This document shows positions 16,671 to 24,034 of a DNA stretch of 35,520 nt, in pieces. The stretch is from Streptomyces thermodiastaticus (GTDB lineage: Bacteria > Actinomycetota > Actinomycetes > Streptomycetales > Streptomycetaceae): contig NZ_BNBV01000042.1 in the NCBI RefSeq assembly GCF_014656135.1, positions 1 to 35,520 on the forward strand, given 5' to 3'. The notes under the pieces are model-generated. The model was given only the letters and a program-made list of their open reading frames with translations, made no database searches and was not told the DNA's origin. A program made the position numbers and the translations under genes. Positions within the stretch are counted from its first letter, which is position 1; the number at the start of each line of letters is the position of its first letter.

Positions 16671-16822
16671 CGCCCTCCCCCTGCCTGCACCTGCGTCCAG
16701 CGTGGCCCGCGGCGCCGGGGCACGCCAGGTATGAGCGGCGCTTTCGGCTCGTTGGGGGTGGTGGGCCGGGTGCGCGGCGTATGCGCGGTACGTCCGTCGC
16801 GCGAGCCCGGCCCGCGGTCCGG

Positions 16823-18721
16823 CTAATGCCGGCGGTACGACAGCCCGTACCCGATCGGGTACAGCGTCTGCTCCGGATCGTCCGCCCGCTGCACCGGCAC
16901 CGGCAGCGTGCCGCGCGGCGAGACGCGGCCGGCGACGACCCGGGCGGCGGCCCGCACCTCGACGTCGGTCCACGAGTAGGCGGCCAGCACCGCGGTGGCC
17001 GCCGGGAGCTGGGCGACGTCGTACGGGTTGCGCACCGCGACCGCGATCACCGGCCGGCCCGTGGCCGCCAGCCGCTCCACCAGCGTCTGCTGGGCGCTGC
17101 CGGCCGTGACGTTGTACGTGGCCACCACCACCGCGTCCGCGTCCCGTGCCGCCGCGACCGCCTGGTCGGTCACCGCCGCGGACGGCGCCGTGCCGGTCGG
17201 CAGGGCGGTGGCGCCGAAGCCCAGCTCCGTCAGGGCCGAGGCGAGTACACCCGTCGTCGGGCCCGTGGTGCCCGACGGGGAGTCCGGGTCGGCGCCGACG
17301 ACCAGGATCCTCTTGTGGGAGCGCCGGGACAGCGGCAGCAGGTTGCCCTTGTTGACCAGTAGGGTCGTCGTCCGCTCGGCGATGGCGTCCGCCGTCCGCA
17401 GGTGCGCGTCCGTGCCGACCGTGCGGGTGACGTCCGCCCGCGTGGTGTACGGGTGGTCGAACAGACCCAGACGCGCTTTCAGCCGCAGGATGCGCAGGAT
17501 CGATTCGTCCAGCCGGGCCTCGGTGAGTTCGCCGGAGTGCACCGCGTCCAGCACCGCGTGGAAGGCCACGTCGAGGGACGGCGGGTTGAGCAGCTGGTCC
17601 ACCCCCGCCTTCAGCGCCAGCACCGGCACCCGGTCGTCGCCGTACTTGGTGCGCACGCCCTCCATGCCCAGCGAGTCCGTGATCACCACGCCGTCGTAGC
17701 CCAGCTCCTCGCGCAGGATGCCGGTGAGGATGGGCCGCGACAGGGTGGCCGGGTCTCCGGAGGGGTCCAGCGCCGGGAACTGGATGTGCGCGGTCATGAT
17801 CGAGTCGATGCCGGCTTTGATCGCGGCGCGGAAGGGCACGGCGTCGAGCGTCTCCCACTGCTCCCGCGTGTGGGTGATGACCGGGAAACCGGTGTGGCTG
17901 TCGACGGCGGTGTCGCCGTGCCCGGGGAAGTGCTTGGCGGTCGCCGCGACCCGGGAGCTCTGATACCCCTTCACCTCGGCGGCCACCATGCGGGCCACGG
18001 CGTCCGGGTCGGCGCCGAAGGACCGCACCCCGATGACCGGGTTGGCCGGGTTGACGTTCACATCGGCGTCGGGGGAGTAGTCCTGGTTGACGCCCATGGC
18101 GCGCAGCTCGGCGCCGGAGATCCGGCCGAGCGTGCGGGCGTCGGCGGCCGAGCCCCCGGCGCCGACGGCCATGGCGCCCGGGAACAGGGTGGCGGGCTTG
18201 CCGATGCGGCAGACGATGCCGTGCTCCTGGTCGGTGGCGATGAGCAGGGGCAGCCCGCGCGGCTGGGCGAGGGCGGCCTTCTGGATGCCGTTGGACAGGT
18301 CGGCGATCTGCTGCGGGTCGCGGGTGTTGTGCGCCCAGGCGAAGTAGATGATGCCGCCGACGTGGTATTTCGCGACGAGTTCCGCGGCGGTGCGGACGCC
18401 GATCTCCTCCAGGTTGGCGTCGATGTCGGCCTGGTCGGGGTCGGTGGCCGAGTGGCCGTAGACCCGCATGACGAACAGCTGGCCGACCTTCTCCTGAAGC
18501 GTCATGCGGGAGATCAGGGAGCGCAGGCTCCGGTCGTCGTGGCGGGAGGCGGCCTGGGCGGTGCCGGTGCCCTGGACGGCGAGGGCGGCGGTGAGGCCGG
18601 CCGTGGCGGCGAGGACGCTGCGCCGGGAGGGACGGACGGCGCCCGTCGCGGGGCCGGCCTGCACCGGGTGCGGGGGCTGTCCTGGTCTTCCAGTGCCTTC
18701 CGCGCTGCTGGTGTCGTGCAC
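16823..18721 (-). CDS. nagZ: Tat-exported GH3 beta-N-acetylglucosaminidase
   Basis: The 632-residue product has a twin-arginine signal (PSRRSVLAAT, Arg33-Arg34, cleavage near AQA about residue 57), then a glycoside hydrolase family 3 barrel and a C-terminal second domain. The NagZ subgroup loop KHFPGHGDT (263-271) with Asp274-x-His276 as catalytic dyad, and the nucleophile Asp349 in TDSLGM, are all present. It should release terminal beta-linked N-acetylglucosamine from chitin or peptidoglycan fragments outside the cell. The length, about twice that of E. coli NagZ, matches the two-domain Gram-positive form. GTG 18721 is chosen for GGAAGGAG five bases upstream and for giving a normal Tat signal. 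A promoter with operator-like repeats lies upstream. Confidence 0.92.
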   Translation of the reverse strand: MHDTSSAEGTGRPGQPPHPVQAGPATGAVRPSRRSVLAATAGLTAALAVQGTGTAQAASRHDDRSLRSLISRMTLQEKVGQLFVMRVYGHSATDPDQADIDANLEEIGVRTAAELVAKYHVGGIIYFAWAHNTRDPQQIADLSNGIQKAALAQPRGLPLLIATDQEHGIVCRIGKPATLFPGAMAVGAGGSAADARTLGRISGAELRAMGVNQDYSPDADVNVNPANPVIGVRSFGADPDAVARMVAAEVKGYQSSRVAATAKHFPGHGDTAVDSHTGFPVITHTREQWETLDAVPFRAAIKAGIDSIMTAHIQFPALDPSGDPATLSRPILTGILREELGYDGVVITDSLGMEGVRTKYGDDRVPVLALKAGVDQLLNPPSLDVAFHAVLDAVHSGELTEARLDESILRILRLKARLGLFDHPYTTRADVTRTVGTDAHLRTADAIAERTTTLLVNKGNLLPLSRRSHKRILVVGADPDSPSGTTGPTTGVLASALTELGFGATALPTGTAPSAAVTDQAVAAARDADAVVVATYNVTAGSAQQTLVERLAATGRPVIAVAVRNPYDVAQLPAATAVLAAYSWTDVEVRAAARVVAGRVSPRGTLPVPVQRADDPEQTLYPIGYGLSYRRH

Positions 18722-18785
18722 GTGCGCTCCTTCCGGAGGACTTGCGCCGGAACGTCGGGGTGATGTGCGCCGGACAGCTCTGAAG

Positions 18786-18832
18786 GAAACTTCCGGGGTG
18801 ACACCAATATCCGGGAAGTTTCTTCCGGTCAA
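18786..18832 (-). promoter_or_regulatory. Promoter with inverted-repeat operator for the GH3 gene
   Basis: On the minus strand TTGACC (18827-18832) and TATTGG (18804-18809) are spaced 17 bases, a good housekeeping-type promoter. Two 9-bp arms, GAAACTTCC (18786-18794) and GGAAGTTTC (18814-18822), are exact reverse complements. One lies in the promoter spacer and one just past the expected start site, the place expected for a repressor. The regulator is not in the window as far as I can tell. Confidence 0.6.
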
Positions 18833-19163
18833 GGGTGGGAGCAGCGTGGGCACGTGGATGCCGCACGGGAACAGCACAAGGCCGTCACCGGCGCCAGGGA
18901 GGTGGAAGCGCCGGTGACGGCAGGCCGCCGGCCGAGGTGCGGCAAGGAGGGCAGCCGGCGCTCGCGGCCAGCGGCGAGGCCGGCACCGCACCGTGCGGTT
19001 CCTGTGGCAGCGTGCCCATGGGACGTGAGCCGGGAGCCCCGGGTTCCCTTCCGCCCGGTTTCCCTTCCGGGCGGAATCCGGGCGCAGCGGCACCGGGCCG
19101 CGCCGCCCGCCGGACCTTTCGCGGTGCCCCTCGGGCAGGTGGCAGGGGCCGGGACGCCGTGCC
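18833..19163. other. Gene-free stretch between the GH3 promoter and the isomerase gene
   Basis: No coding frame here has a convincing start, ribosome site or protein-like composition; frames found are Arg/Pro/Ala-rich. The only clear structure is the hairpin at 19049-19076. Confidence 0.6.
19049..19076 (-). terminator. Hairpin terminator after the isomerase-like gene
   Basis: TTCCGCCCGG (19049-19058) and CCGGGCGGAA (19067-19076) form a perfect 10-bp stem with an 8-base loop, about 90 bases after the isomerase-like stop. No T-run is present, which is usual in Streptomyces. Confidence 0.6.
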
Positions 19164-19964
19164 CTACGCCGACGCGTTGAGCAGCCGGTCCAGGTGCTCC
19201 CGGCCCGCGCTCAGCAGGCCAGGCAGCGGGGCCGCCGCCTCGTACCAGCGCTTCTCGTACTCCCAGCACAGCCAGCCGTCCCAGTCGTGCCGCGAGAGCA
19301 CCTCGACGCACTCGGCGAGCGGCAGCACCCCCGCACCGAGCGGCAGCGGGGTGGTGTCCTCGGCCGAGGCGATGTCCTTGACCTGGACGTATCCCAGGTG
19401 CGGGGCGAGAGCGGCATACGTCTGCTCGGGCTGCTCCCCGCCCAGCCAGGTGTGCATCACGTCCCACAGCGCGCCCGCACTCCGGTGCCCGACCGGGCCC
19501 AGGACGCGGATCGCGTCGGCACCGGTGCGGTGCGAGTCGTGCGTCTCCAGCAGGATCCGCACCCCCAGCGCGGCCGCGTCCTCGGCGGCGACGCCCAGCC
19601 GCCGGGCGGCCGTCTCGTCGCCCTCCGCACGGGGCCGCGCCGGGTCCGCCCCGGGAAACACCCGCACATACGGCGCCTGAAGGTCGTGGGCCAGCCGCAG
19701 CAGGGCGCGGATCTCCTCCAGCACGGGCTCGTCGTCCCCGGGCGCGGCGACCCGCGCGTACCCGGCGACGCCCAGCACCTCGACGCCGGCCGCCCGGAAC
19801 AGCGCGGCCGCCTCCGCCCGTTCGGCGGGGGTGGCACCGGGGTTCAGCGGCTCCTCGGCGTGGGCGCGCAGTTCGACGCCGTGGTAGCCGTGGGCCGTGG
19901 CGAGCGCGACGACCTCAGCGAGCGGCAGGCCGGGGACACCGAGGGTGGAGAACGCCAGCTTCAT
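19164..19964 (-). CDS. Sugar phosphate isomerase/epimerase-like TIM barrel
   Basis: The 266-residue soluble protein has the xylose isomerase-like/AP-endonuclease-2 TIM-barrel pattern. It starts KLAFSTLGVPGLPLAEVV, has VELRAH, an inner ILLETHDSH, LWDVMHTW, and the strand YVQVKDI before WEYEKRW. Glu, Asp and His in these strand ends (ETHD, WDVMH, QVKD, WEYE) are the usual metal-binding set. It probably isomerises or epimerises a sugar or polyol derivative; substrate unknown. ATG 19964 is directly preceded by an 8-bp hairpin at 19965-19990. It follows the MarR-GNAT gene on the same strand after 69 bases but is probably a separate unit. Confidence 0.88.
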   Translation of the reverse strand: MKLAFSTLGVPGLPLAEVVALATAHGYHGVELRAHAEEPLNPGATPAERAEAAALFRAAGVEVLGVAGYARVAAPGDDEPVLEEIRALLRLAHDLQAPYVRVFPGADPARPRAEGDETAARRLGVAAEDAAALGVRILLETHDSHRTGADAIRVLGPVGHRSAGALWDVMHTWLGGEQPEQTYAALAPHLGYVQVKDIASAEDTTPLPLGAGVLPLAECVEVLSRHDWDGWLCWEYEKRWYEAAAPLPGLLSAGREHLDRLLNASA

Positions 19965-19990
19965 GGGGCGACCCTAGCGCCTGTCGCCCC
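19965..19990 (-). terminator. Hairpin directly before the isomerase-like start codon
   Basis: GGGGCGAC (19965-19972) and GTCGCCCC (19983-19990) form a perfect 8-bp stem with a 10-base loop. It may terminate the MarR-GNAT transcript, but it also covers the leader of the isomerase-like gene: in that mRNA the stem ends next to the ATG and its loop holds the AGG-rich bases that could serve as ribosome site. Confidence 0.5.
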
Positions 19991-20033
19991 TCATGACGCC
20001 GCCCTCGCGGTCCCGGCACCGCCGGGCGCCGGC

Positions 20034-20963
20034 TCACGACAGGTCCAGCCGCCAGTCCTGACCCACCAGGTCCTTGCCGAAGGAGTGATGCGGCCGTTCG
20101 GCCACAAGAGTGAAACCGTGCCGCTGATACAGGCGCCGGGCGGCGGTCAGGACGTCGTTCGTCCACAGCACCAGCTCCCGGTACCCGGCCTGCCGGGCGA
20201 ACCCGGTCACGGCCCGCACCAGCCGGTCGCCCACCCCGCGCCCGCGCGCCTCCGGCTCGACCAGCAGCAGCCGCAGCCGGGCCGTGGCCGTGCCTGCCCG
20301 GTCCCGTACGCACATCACGCACCCCACCGGCCGCCCCCGCGACTCCGCGATCCACACCCGCTCCCGCCGCGGGTCGTGCCGCTCGGCGAACTCGGCGACG
20401 ATCCGGGCCACCAGGCCCTCGTACTCGGCGTTCCAGCCGTACTCCGCCGCGTACAGCGCCCCGTTGCGCTGGACGATCCAGCCCAGGTCACCGGGGAGCG
20501 GCTCGCGCAGCACCACCTGCGCGGGAGCCTGGGCCTCGGCGCGCCCGCCGTCGAGGATGCCGCGGATGGTCTGCATGGCCTCCGTCAGCCGGCGCCGGTC
20601 GCCGGGCGGCACGGTGTCCAGCAGCGCCGCGACCCGCCCCCGGGCCCGCTCGTCGAGCAGCGCGGCGGCCTCGCGCCCCCGCGCGGTGAGCGTGAGCCGG
20701 CGCCGCCGCTGATCCGTCGCGGACGGCTCGCGCTCGACCAGCCCGGCGTCCACGAACCTGGTCAGGATGCGGCTGAGGTACCCGGCGTCCAGATCGAGCC
20801 GCGCCCGCAGATCCGCCGCGTCCATCAGCCCGTCGTGCGCCAGCTCGTACAGCACCCGGGACTCGGTGAGGCTGTACGGGGCGTACAGGTGGCGGCCGTA
20901 GTCGAGGGCGCCGATCAGCTGGGTGTAGAAGCGGTTGAAGGCACGGACGTCCTGGACGGTCAT
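20034..20963 (-). CDS. MarR-type regulator fused to a GNAT acetyltransferase
   Basis: The 309-residue product joins two domains. Residues about 1-145 are a MarR winged helix with the DNA-recognition part MDAADLRARLDLDAGYLSRIL and the basic wing SATDQRRRRLTLTARG. Residues about 150-305 are a GNAT domain with the acetyl-CoA loop in VEPEARGRGVGDRLV and the C-terminal YQRHGFTL. This fused architecture is known across bacteria; the acetyl-CoA reaction partner is usually unidentified. ATG 20963 is preceded by GGGGGCG. A perfect 15-bp palindrome 16 bases upstream is a likely autoregulatory site. Confidence 0.92.
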   Translation of the reverse strand: MTVQDVRAFNRFYTQLIGALDYGRHLYAPYSLTESRVLYELAHDGLMDAADLRARLDLDAGYLSRILTRFVDAGLVEREPSATDQRRRRLTLTARGREAAALLDERARGRVAALLDTVPPGDRRRLTEAMQTIRGILDGGRAEAQAPAQVVLREPLPGDLGWIVQRNGALYAAEYGWNAEYEGLVARIVAEFAERHDPRRERVWIAESRGRPVGCVMCVRDRAGTATARLRLLLVEPEARGRGVGDRLVRAVTGFARQAGYRELVLWTNDVLTAARRLYQRHGFTLVAERPHHSFGKDLVGQDWRLDLS

Positions 20964-20978
20964 CGTCGCCCCCGGATG

Positions 20979-20993
20979 TCTGACTCAGTCAGA
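20979..20993. promoter_or_regulatory. 15-bp palindrome, likely MarR operator
   Basis: TCTGACTCAGTCAGA is a perfect inverted repeat of 7-bp arms around one base, between 16 and 30 bases upstream of the MarR-GNAT start. MarR proteins bind short palindromes over their own promoters. The site also contains the stop codon of the GNAT gene upstream. Confidence 0.6.
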
Positions 20994-21507
20994 GGTCGGT
21001 GTCTCTCGTCGAGCGTAGGACCGACCGGGACGCGAGGCGAGGGGTACGGCCCAGCTTCGCTCCAACCGGTGACCACACGCCGAGCCACTGCTCGGCACCG
21101 AACTCCTCGAACCGCTCCACCTCGGTGAAACCCAGCTTCGCCGCGAGGCGCAGCGAGCGGCCGTTGGCCGTCTGCGTGCACAGCACCACCGGCTCACCGG
21201 CACACACGCCGGCGAACCAGTCGAGCACCGCCGCGCAGGCATCGGCGGCGTATCCGTGTCCCCACACCCCCGGCAGGAACGCGTAGCCGAGCTCGGCCAC
21301 GAACGTGCCGAGGCGCCGCCCGGGCACCTCGGGCGCCACGCGTTCCAGTTCATCGCGCGGTCGAGGACCCCCGAGGCAGGCCTGCACGTCCGGCGAGGCG
21401 ACCAGCTCGACGAAGGCCTGCCGGTCCCGGGCCTCGGACGCACGGAGCACGAGCCGTCCGGTCCTGACCGGCGCGGGCGGCCAGACGACGGGGCCGAGCC
21501 CGGTCAT
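20989..21507 (-). CDS. GNAT family N-acetyltransferase, shortened core
   Basis: The 172-residue protein is a RimJ/RimL-like GNAT acetyltransferase. It has the N-terminal strand TGRLVLRASEARDRQAF, GHGYAADACAAVLDWF as the acetyl-CoA helix region, and NGRSLRLAAKLGFTEVERF as the closing motif. The segment GRRLGTFVAELGYAFLP runs directly from the second strand into the fourth; relatives I recall have about 25-30 residues more there, so an in-frame deletion is likely and activity is doubtful. ATG 21507 follows GGGGTG by seven bases. The stop lies inside the palindrome before the MarR-GNAT gene, 25 bases from that start. Confidence 0.82.
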   Translation of the reverse strand: MTGLGPVVWPPAPVRTGRLVLRASEARDRQAFVELVASPDVQACLGGPRPRDELERVAPEVPGRRLGTFVAELGYAFLPGVWGHGYAADACAAVLDWFAGVCAGEPVVLCTQTANGRSLRLAAKLGFTEVERFEEFGAEQWLGVWSPVGAKLGRTPRLASRSVLRSTRDTDL

Positions 21508-21595
21508 GCCAGGCACCCCACCGGCCGCCCCCGCGCGTGCAGGACGGCTGCGCTCCGGCGCGCCGTGCCGCCGTGCCGCACCCACGGACGAACGG

Positions 21596-22414
21596 TCATA
21601 CGGCGGGCCGGTGTCCGACGACCAGGAGGTGCGAACTCGCCGCCAGCAGCTCGGGATAGGGCTCGGCCATGCGGGCCGCGGCCAGTGCCGACTCGAACAG
21701 AGCCGACTCCCTGAAGTCGCTACCGGTGTTCCGCTCGGCCGCCGCGAGCATCGACCAGGCCGGCCCCTCGATCCCGAAGACCCGGGCGTCCTCGAACCCG
21801 GCGGCGGCGACCTCCTCGCGCAGCTGTTCACCGCTGTGGAAGCAGGCCGCGGTGAACGCCTTCTTCCCGTCGTGGATCTGGGAGGCCAGGATGCCGGCGA
21901 TGTTCTTCCGCAGCGGCTCCTTGTGCAGGTGCGCGAAGGCCGCGTGCTCGAACAGGCTGGAGTACCGGTTGATCCCGGCCGCCGCCAGCAGGCCCCCGGG
22001 CTTGAGCACACGGAAGGCCTCGGCCAGCGCCCGGTCGCGGTCGGCCCGGTCGATCAGGTGGTACAGCGGTCCCAGCAGCAGGACGACGTCCTGCGAGGCG
22101 TCCCCGGCGGTGAGCCGGCGGGCGTCGCCCAGCTCCACGCCGGCACCGGTGGCCCTGGCCTGCTCCACATGCCGGGGGATCGGATCGACGAGGTGCACCG
22201 TGTACCCGTCCTGCACCAGCCACCGCGCGTGGGCGCCGGGCCCGCCACCGACATCCAGGACACGCGCCGGCGGCGCCGGCAGGTGACGGCGCAGCAGTTC
22301 CTGGGTGCGCACCATCTCCAGACGCCCGTCCGCCGTCGCGGTCAGCCGGTCCGCCTCGTCGATGGTCTCGGTGTAGAACCGCACGATCTCGGGCGCTAGC
22401 TCAGGAAGGGACAT
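21596..22414 (-). CDS. Class I SAM-dependent methyltransferase
   Basis: The 272-residue protein has the class I methyltransferase fold: motif I VLDVGGGPGAHARWL near residue 53, the acidic VHLVDPIP after strand 2, VELGDARRL, VVLLLGPLYHL as motif IV, and FRVLKPGGLLAAAG as the strand-5 region. The C-terminal half (AFTAACFHSGEQLREEVAAAGF) is typical of the small-molecule or ubiquinone/menaquinone-like group. The methyl acceptor is unknown. ATG 22414 is separated by 56 bases from the divergent GntR start, and a palindrome lies between, so the GntR protein may control it. Confidence 0.9.
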   Translation of the reverse strand: MSLPELAPEIVRFYTETIDEADRLTATADGRLEMVRTQELLRRHLPAPPARVLDVGGGPGAHARWLVQDGYTVHLVDPIPRHVEQARATGAGVELGDARRLTAGDASQDVVLLLGPLYHLIDRADRDRALAEAFRVLKPGGLLAAAGINRYSSLFEHAAFAHLHKEPLRKNIAGILASQIHDGKKAFTAACFHSGEQLREEVAAAGFEDARVFGIEGPAWSMLAAAERNTGSDFRESALFESALAAARMAEPYPELLAASSHLLVVGHRPAV

Positions 22415-22438
22415 ACGGGCATTCTGGGTGCCGGAGAG

Positions 22439-22450
22439 TGGACCAGTCCA
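22439..22450. promoter_or_regulatory. GntR-type operator, upstream copy
   Basis: TGGACCAGTCCA (arms TGGAC and GTCCA) lies 21 bases before the GntR start and 25 bases before the divergent methyltransferase start. It differs by one base from the palindrome after the same gene. Confidence 0.55.
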
Positions 22451-22470
22451 GTGATCGGAAGCCTGTCTTC

Positions 22471-23190
22471 ATGCCCCTGCTGAAGTACGAACAGATCGCC
22501 GAGGATCTGCGGGCGCGGATCGCGGCCGGCGAGTTCGGGCCGGGCGAGTTGCTGCCCTCAGGGCGTGACCTCGCCGAACGGTGGAGCGTCTCCAGGGCCA
22601 CCGTGGTCAAGGCGTACGACGTGCTGAGGGCCGACGGCCTGGTCGTGGCCCGGCAGGGCGCCGGGTTCACGGTCGTGGAGACGCCGGTCGCGAGGCCGGC
22701 CGGTCGCCGCCGGGCCGGTACCAGCCGGATCACGGGCGGCGCCCCGTACCGGCGACTGGGCATGCCGGACCGGCTCGTGCCGCCGCCGCACGTGGGGGCG
22801 GCCCTCGCTCTGAAGCCCGGTGAGCAGGCGTTGCGCAGGAAGCGCCTGGTCCTGCTGGAGGACGGTTCGCCGGGCACTCTCGTCACCGCCTGGTTCCCGC
22901 CCGACATCGCTGACGCGGCGCCACGTCTGTCTCTGCCGGGTCCCCTTGCCGAGGGAACCACGCACTACGTACGCCGGGAGACCGGCCGTTCGCCGCGCGA
23001 AGGTGTCGACGTCACCACGGTCCGCCTGGCCGACAACGAGGAGGCCATGCTCCTGGAAGTGGAGCAACCGGCGGCGGTGGCCGTCGTGCTGCACACCGCC
23101 TATGACGACGCACACCGGCCGCTGGTGTGCGAGGAGGGCGTCACGCCGGCGCATGTCTTCGAGGAGACCGAGACGTACCCGATGGGGTAG
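22471..23190 (+). CDS. GntR/HutC-family transcriptional regulator
   Basis: The 239-residue product has an N-terminal winged helix (LLKYEQIAEDLRARIAAGEF, then SGRDLAERWSVSRATVVKAY) and a C-terminal UTRA ligand domain of the HutC type, with LRRKRLVLLEDGSPG and an YVRRETGRSPREGVDV stretch. Such regulators sense small molecules, often sugars or amino-acid derivatives, and repress nearby genes. ATG 22471 is chosen because the protein then starts MPLLKYEQIA as usual and GGAAG lies about nine bases upstream; a GTG at 22438 would bury the operator in coding sequence. The next genes on the same strand are a short CxC protein and a DUF6415 protein. Confidence 0.92.
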   Translation: MPLLKYEQIAEDLRARIAAGEFGPGELLPSGRDLAERWSVSRATVVKAYDVLRADGLVVARQGAGFTVVETPVARPAGRRRAGTSRITGGAPYRRLGMPDRLVPPPHVGAALALKPGEQALRRKRLVLLEDGSPGTLVTAWFPPDIADAAPRLSLPGPLAEGTTHYVRRETGRSPREGVDVTTVRLADNEEAMLLEVEQPAAVAVVLHTAYDDAHRPLVCEEGVTPAHVFEETETYPMG

Positions 23191-23208
23191 GACCGCACGC
23201 CTGCGGCT

Positions 23209-23234
23209 GACTGGACCGGTCCACCGGTCCAGTC
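23209..23234. promoter_or_regulatory. Perfect 12-bp inverted repeat, operator copy and/or terminator
   Basis: GACTGGACCGGT (23209-23220) and ACCGGTCCAGTC (23223-23234) are exact reverse complements two bases apart. The left arm and start of the right arm contain TGGACCGGTCCA, the same palindrome as upstream of the GntR gene. It lies 18 bases after the GntR stop and 125 bases before the next gene, so it could terminate transcription or bind GntR to control the downstream pair. Confidence 0.6.
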
Positions 23235-23359
23235 TGGTGCCGCCACGCAGCGTGTCGAGTCATGGATGCACTGTGTTCGGCAGATGCCCAGACCGCGCCC
23301 TGTGACCACTGCCACGGCCCCGAGCGCGGCCAACGCTCGGACTGCCCGGGAGCGTCGAC

Positions 23360-23569
23360 ATGACGAACGGTGCCGCCACGCCTCGGAATCGCGCCACGGG
23401 CGCGAAGATGATCATCCGTGTGTACACGGTGAGCAGCGACGGCGTGAAGAGCGAACCGCGGGCCACCGTGAGCGTGCTCCATGGGCACAAGCCGGTGCCC
23501 ACGCCGATGAGCAGCGCACTGCCGCCCTGCGCCTGCCCGATCCATCGTCAGGCGGGGGCGGGCCGGTGA
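23360..23569 (+). CDS. Short conserved protein with C-terminal PPCACP motif
   Basis: The 69-residue protein contains IIRVYTVSSDGVKSE, the segment VSVLHGHKPVPTPM and a C-terminal PPCACPIHR. I recall similar short proteins next to DUF6415 and GntR genes in Streptomyces; no function is known to me. The CAC with nearby His might bind a metal or be redox active. ATG 23360 follows GGGAG by about eight bases; an internal ATG at 23408 is possible. Its TGA overlaps the GTG of the next gene, so the two are translationally coupled. Confidence 0.7.
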   Translation: MTNGAATPRNRATGAKMIIRVYTVSSDGVKSEPRATVSVLHGHKPVPTPMSSALPPCACPIHRQAGAGR

Positions 23570-23967
23570 GCTCCACCCGGCCTCGGCGCGAGGGGCCGCC
23601 CGCCGCCCCCGTTGCGGCGCGTGCCGCGGCGACCTGGTTCCTCGACCAGAAGACGCTGCCGCGGCACGGCACGGTGAAGGGTTTCGAGGCGGACTTCCGA
23701 CAGGTGCTGGCACGGCTGATGCCTCGCGTCGAACACCTGGCCGCCACCCTTCCGGCCGACGACGTCTTGCGCGCCGTGGCGCTGGGCGGAGTCGGGGAAG
23801 CCCGTCGCCGGCTCGACGAGCCGGAGGCTGCGGGGCTGCAAGGCGAGGTGGAGAGGGTGAAGCGGCTCGCCCGGTCCGTGATCGCGCTGTGCGGCCACCT
23901 CGAATCCCTGTCCGGTGTCCGAGTGTGCCTTCTGTGCGGCAGGCCGGTCGAGGGCGTTGACGCTTGA
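23566..23967 (+). CDS. DUF6415 family protein
   Basis: The 133-residue product resembles the Streptomyces DUF6415 proteins annotated as natural-product-biosynthesis associated, a label without firm biochemical proof. It has a Pro/Ala-rich start, a helical middle (VKGFEADFRQVLARLMPRV, GEVERVKRLARSVIALCGHL) and a C-terminal CLLCGRPV with a CxxC pair. The GTG start overlaps the TGA of the short CxC protein gene by four bases (GTGA). The pair plausibly acts together and may be controlled by the GntR regulator. Function unknown. Confidence 0.75.
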   Translation: MSSTRPRREGPPAAPVAARAAATWFLDQKTLPRHGTVKGFEADFRQVLARLMPRVEHLAATLPADDVLRAVALGGVGEARRRLDEPEAAGLQGEVERVKRLARSVIALCGHLESLSGVRVCLLCGRPVEGVDA

Positions 23968-23988
23968 GGGCGACGTGGCGTCACGCCC
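23968..23988. terminator. Possible hairpin between convergent genes
   Basis: GGGCG-ACG and CGT-CA-CGCCC form an 8-bp stem with a two-base bulge and a 3-base loop directly after the DUF6415 stop, before the convergent LacI gene. The bulge makes it weaker than the other terminators here. Confidence 0.3.
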
Positions 23989-24034
23989 AAGACAGCGCGG
24001 CCTCACGCCGCCCGCCGCTGCCGCCCAGGCCCCC

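Noticed and set aside
18786..18832. DasR site upstream of the GH3 gene
   Set aside because: The arms GAAACTTCC/GGAAGTTTC do not fit the ACTGGTCTAGACCA-type consensus.
18854..19180. Plus-strand frame of 108 codons between GH3 and isomerase genes
   Set aside because: No ribosome site, Arg/Pro/Ala-rich, and it runs over a terminator hairpin and the 3-prime end of the isomerase gene.
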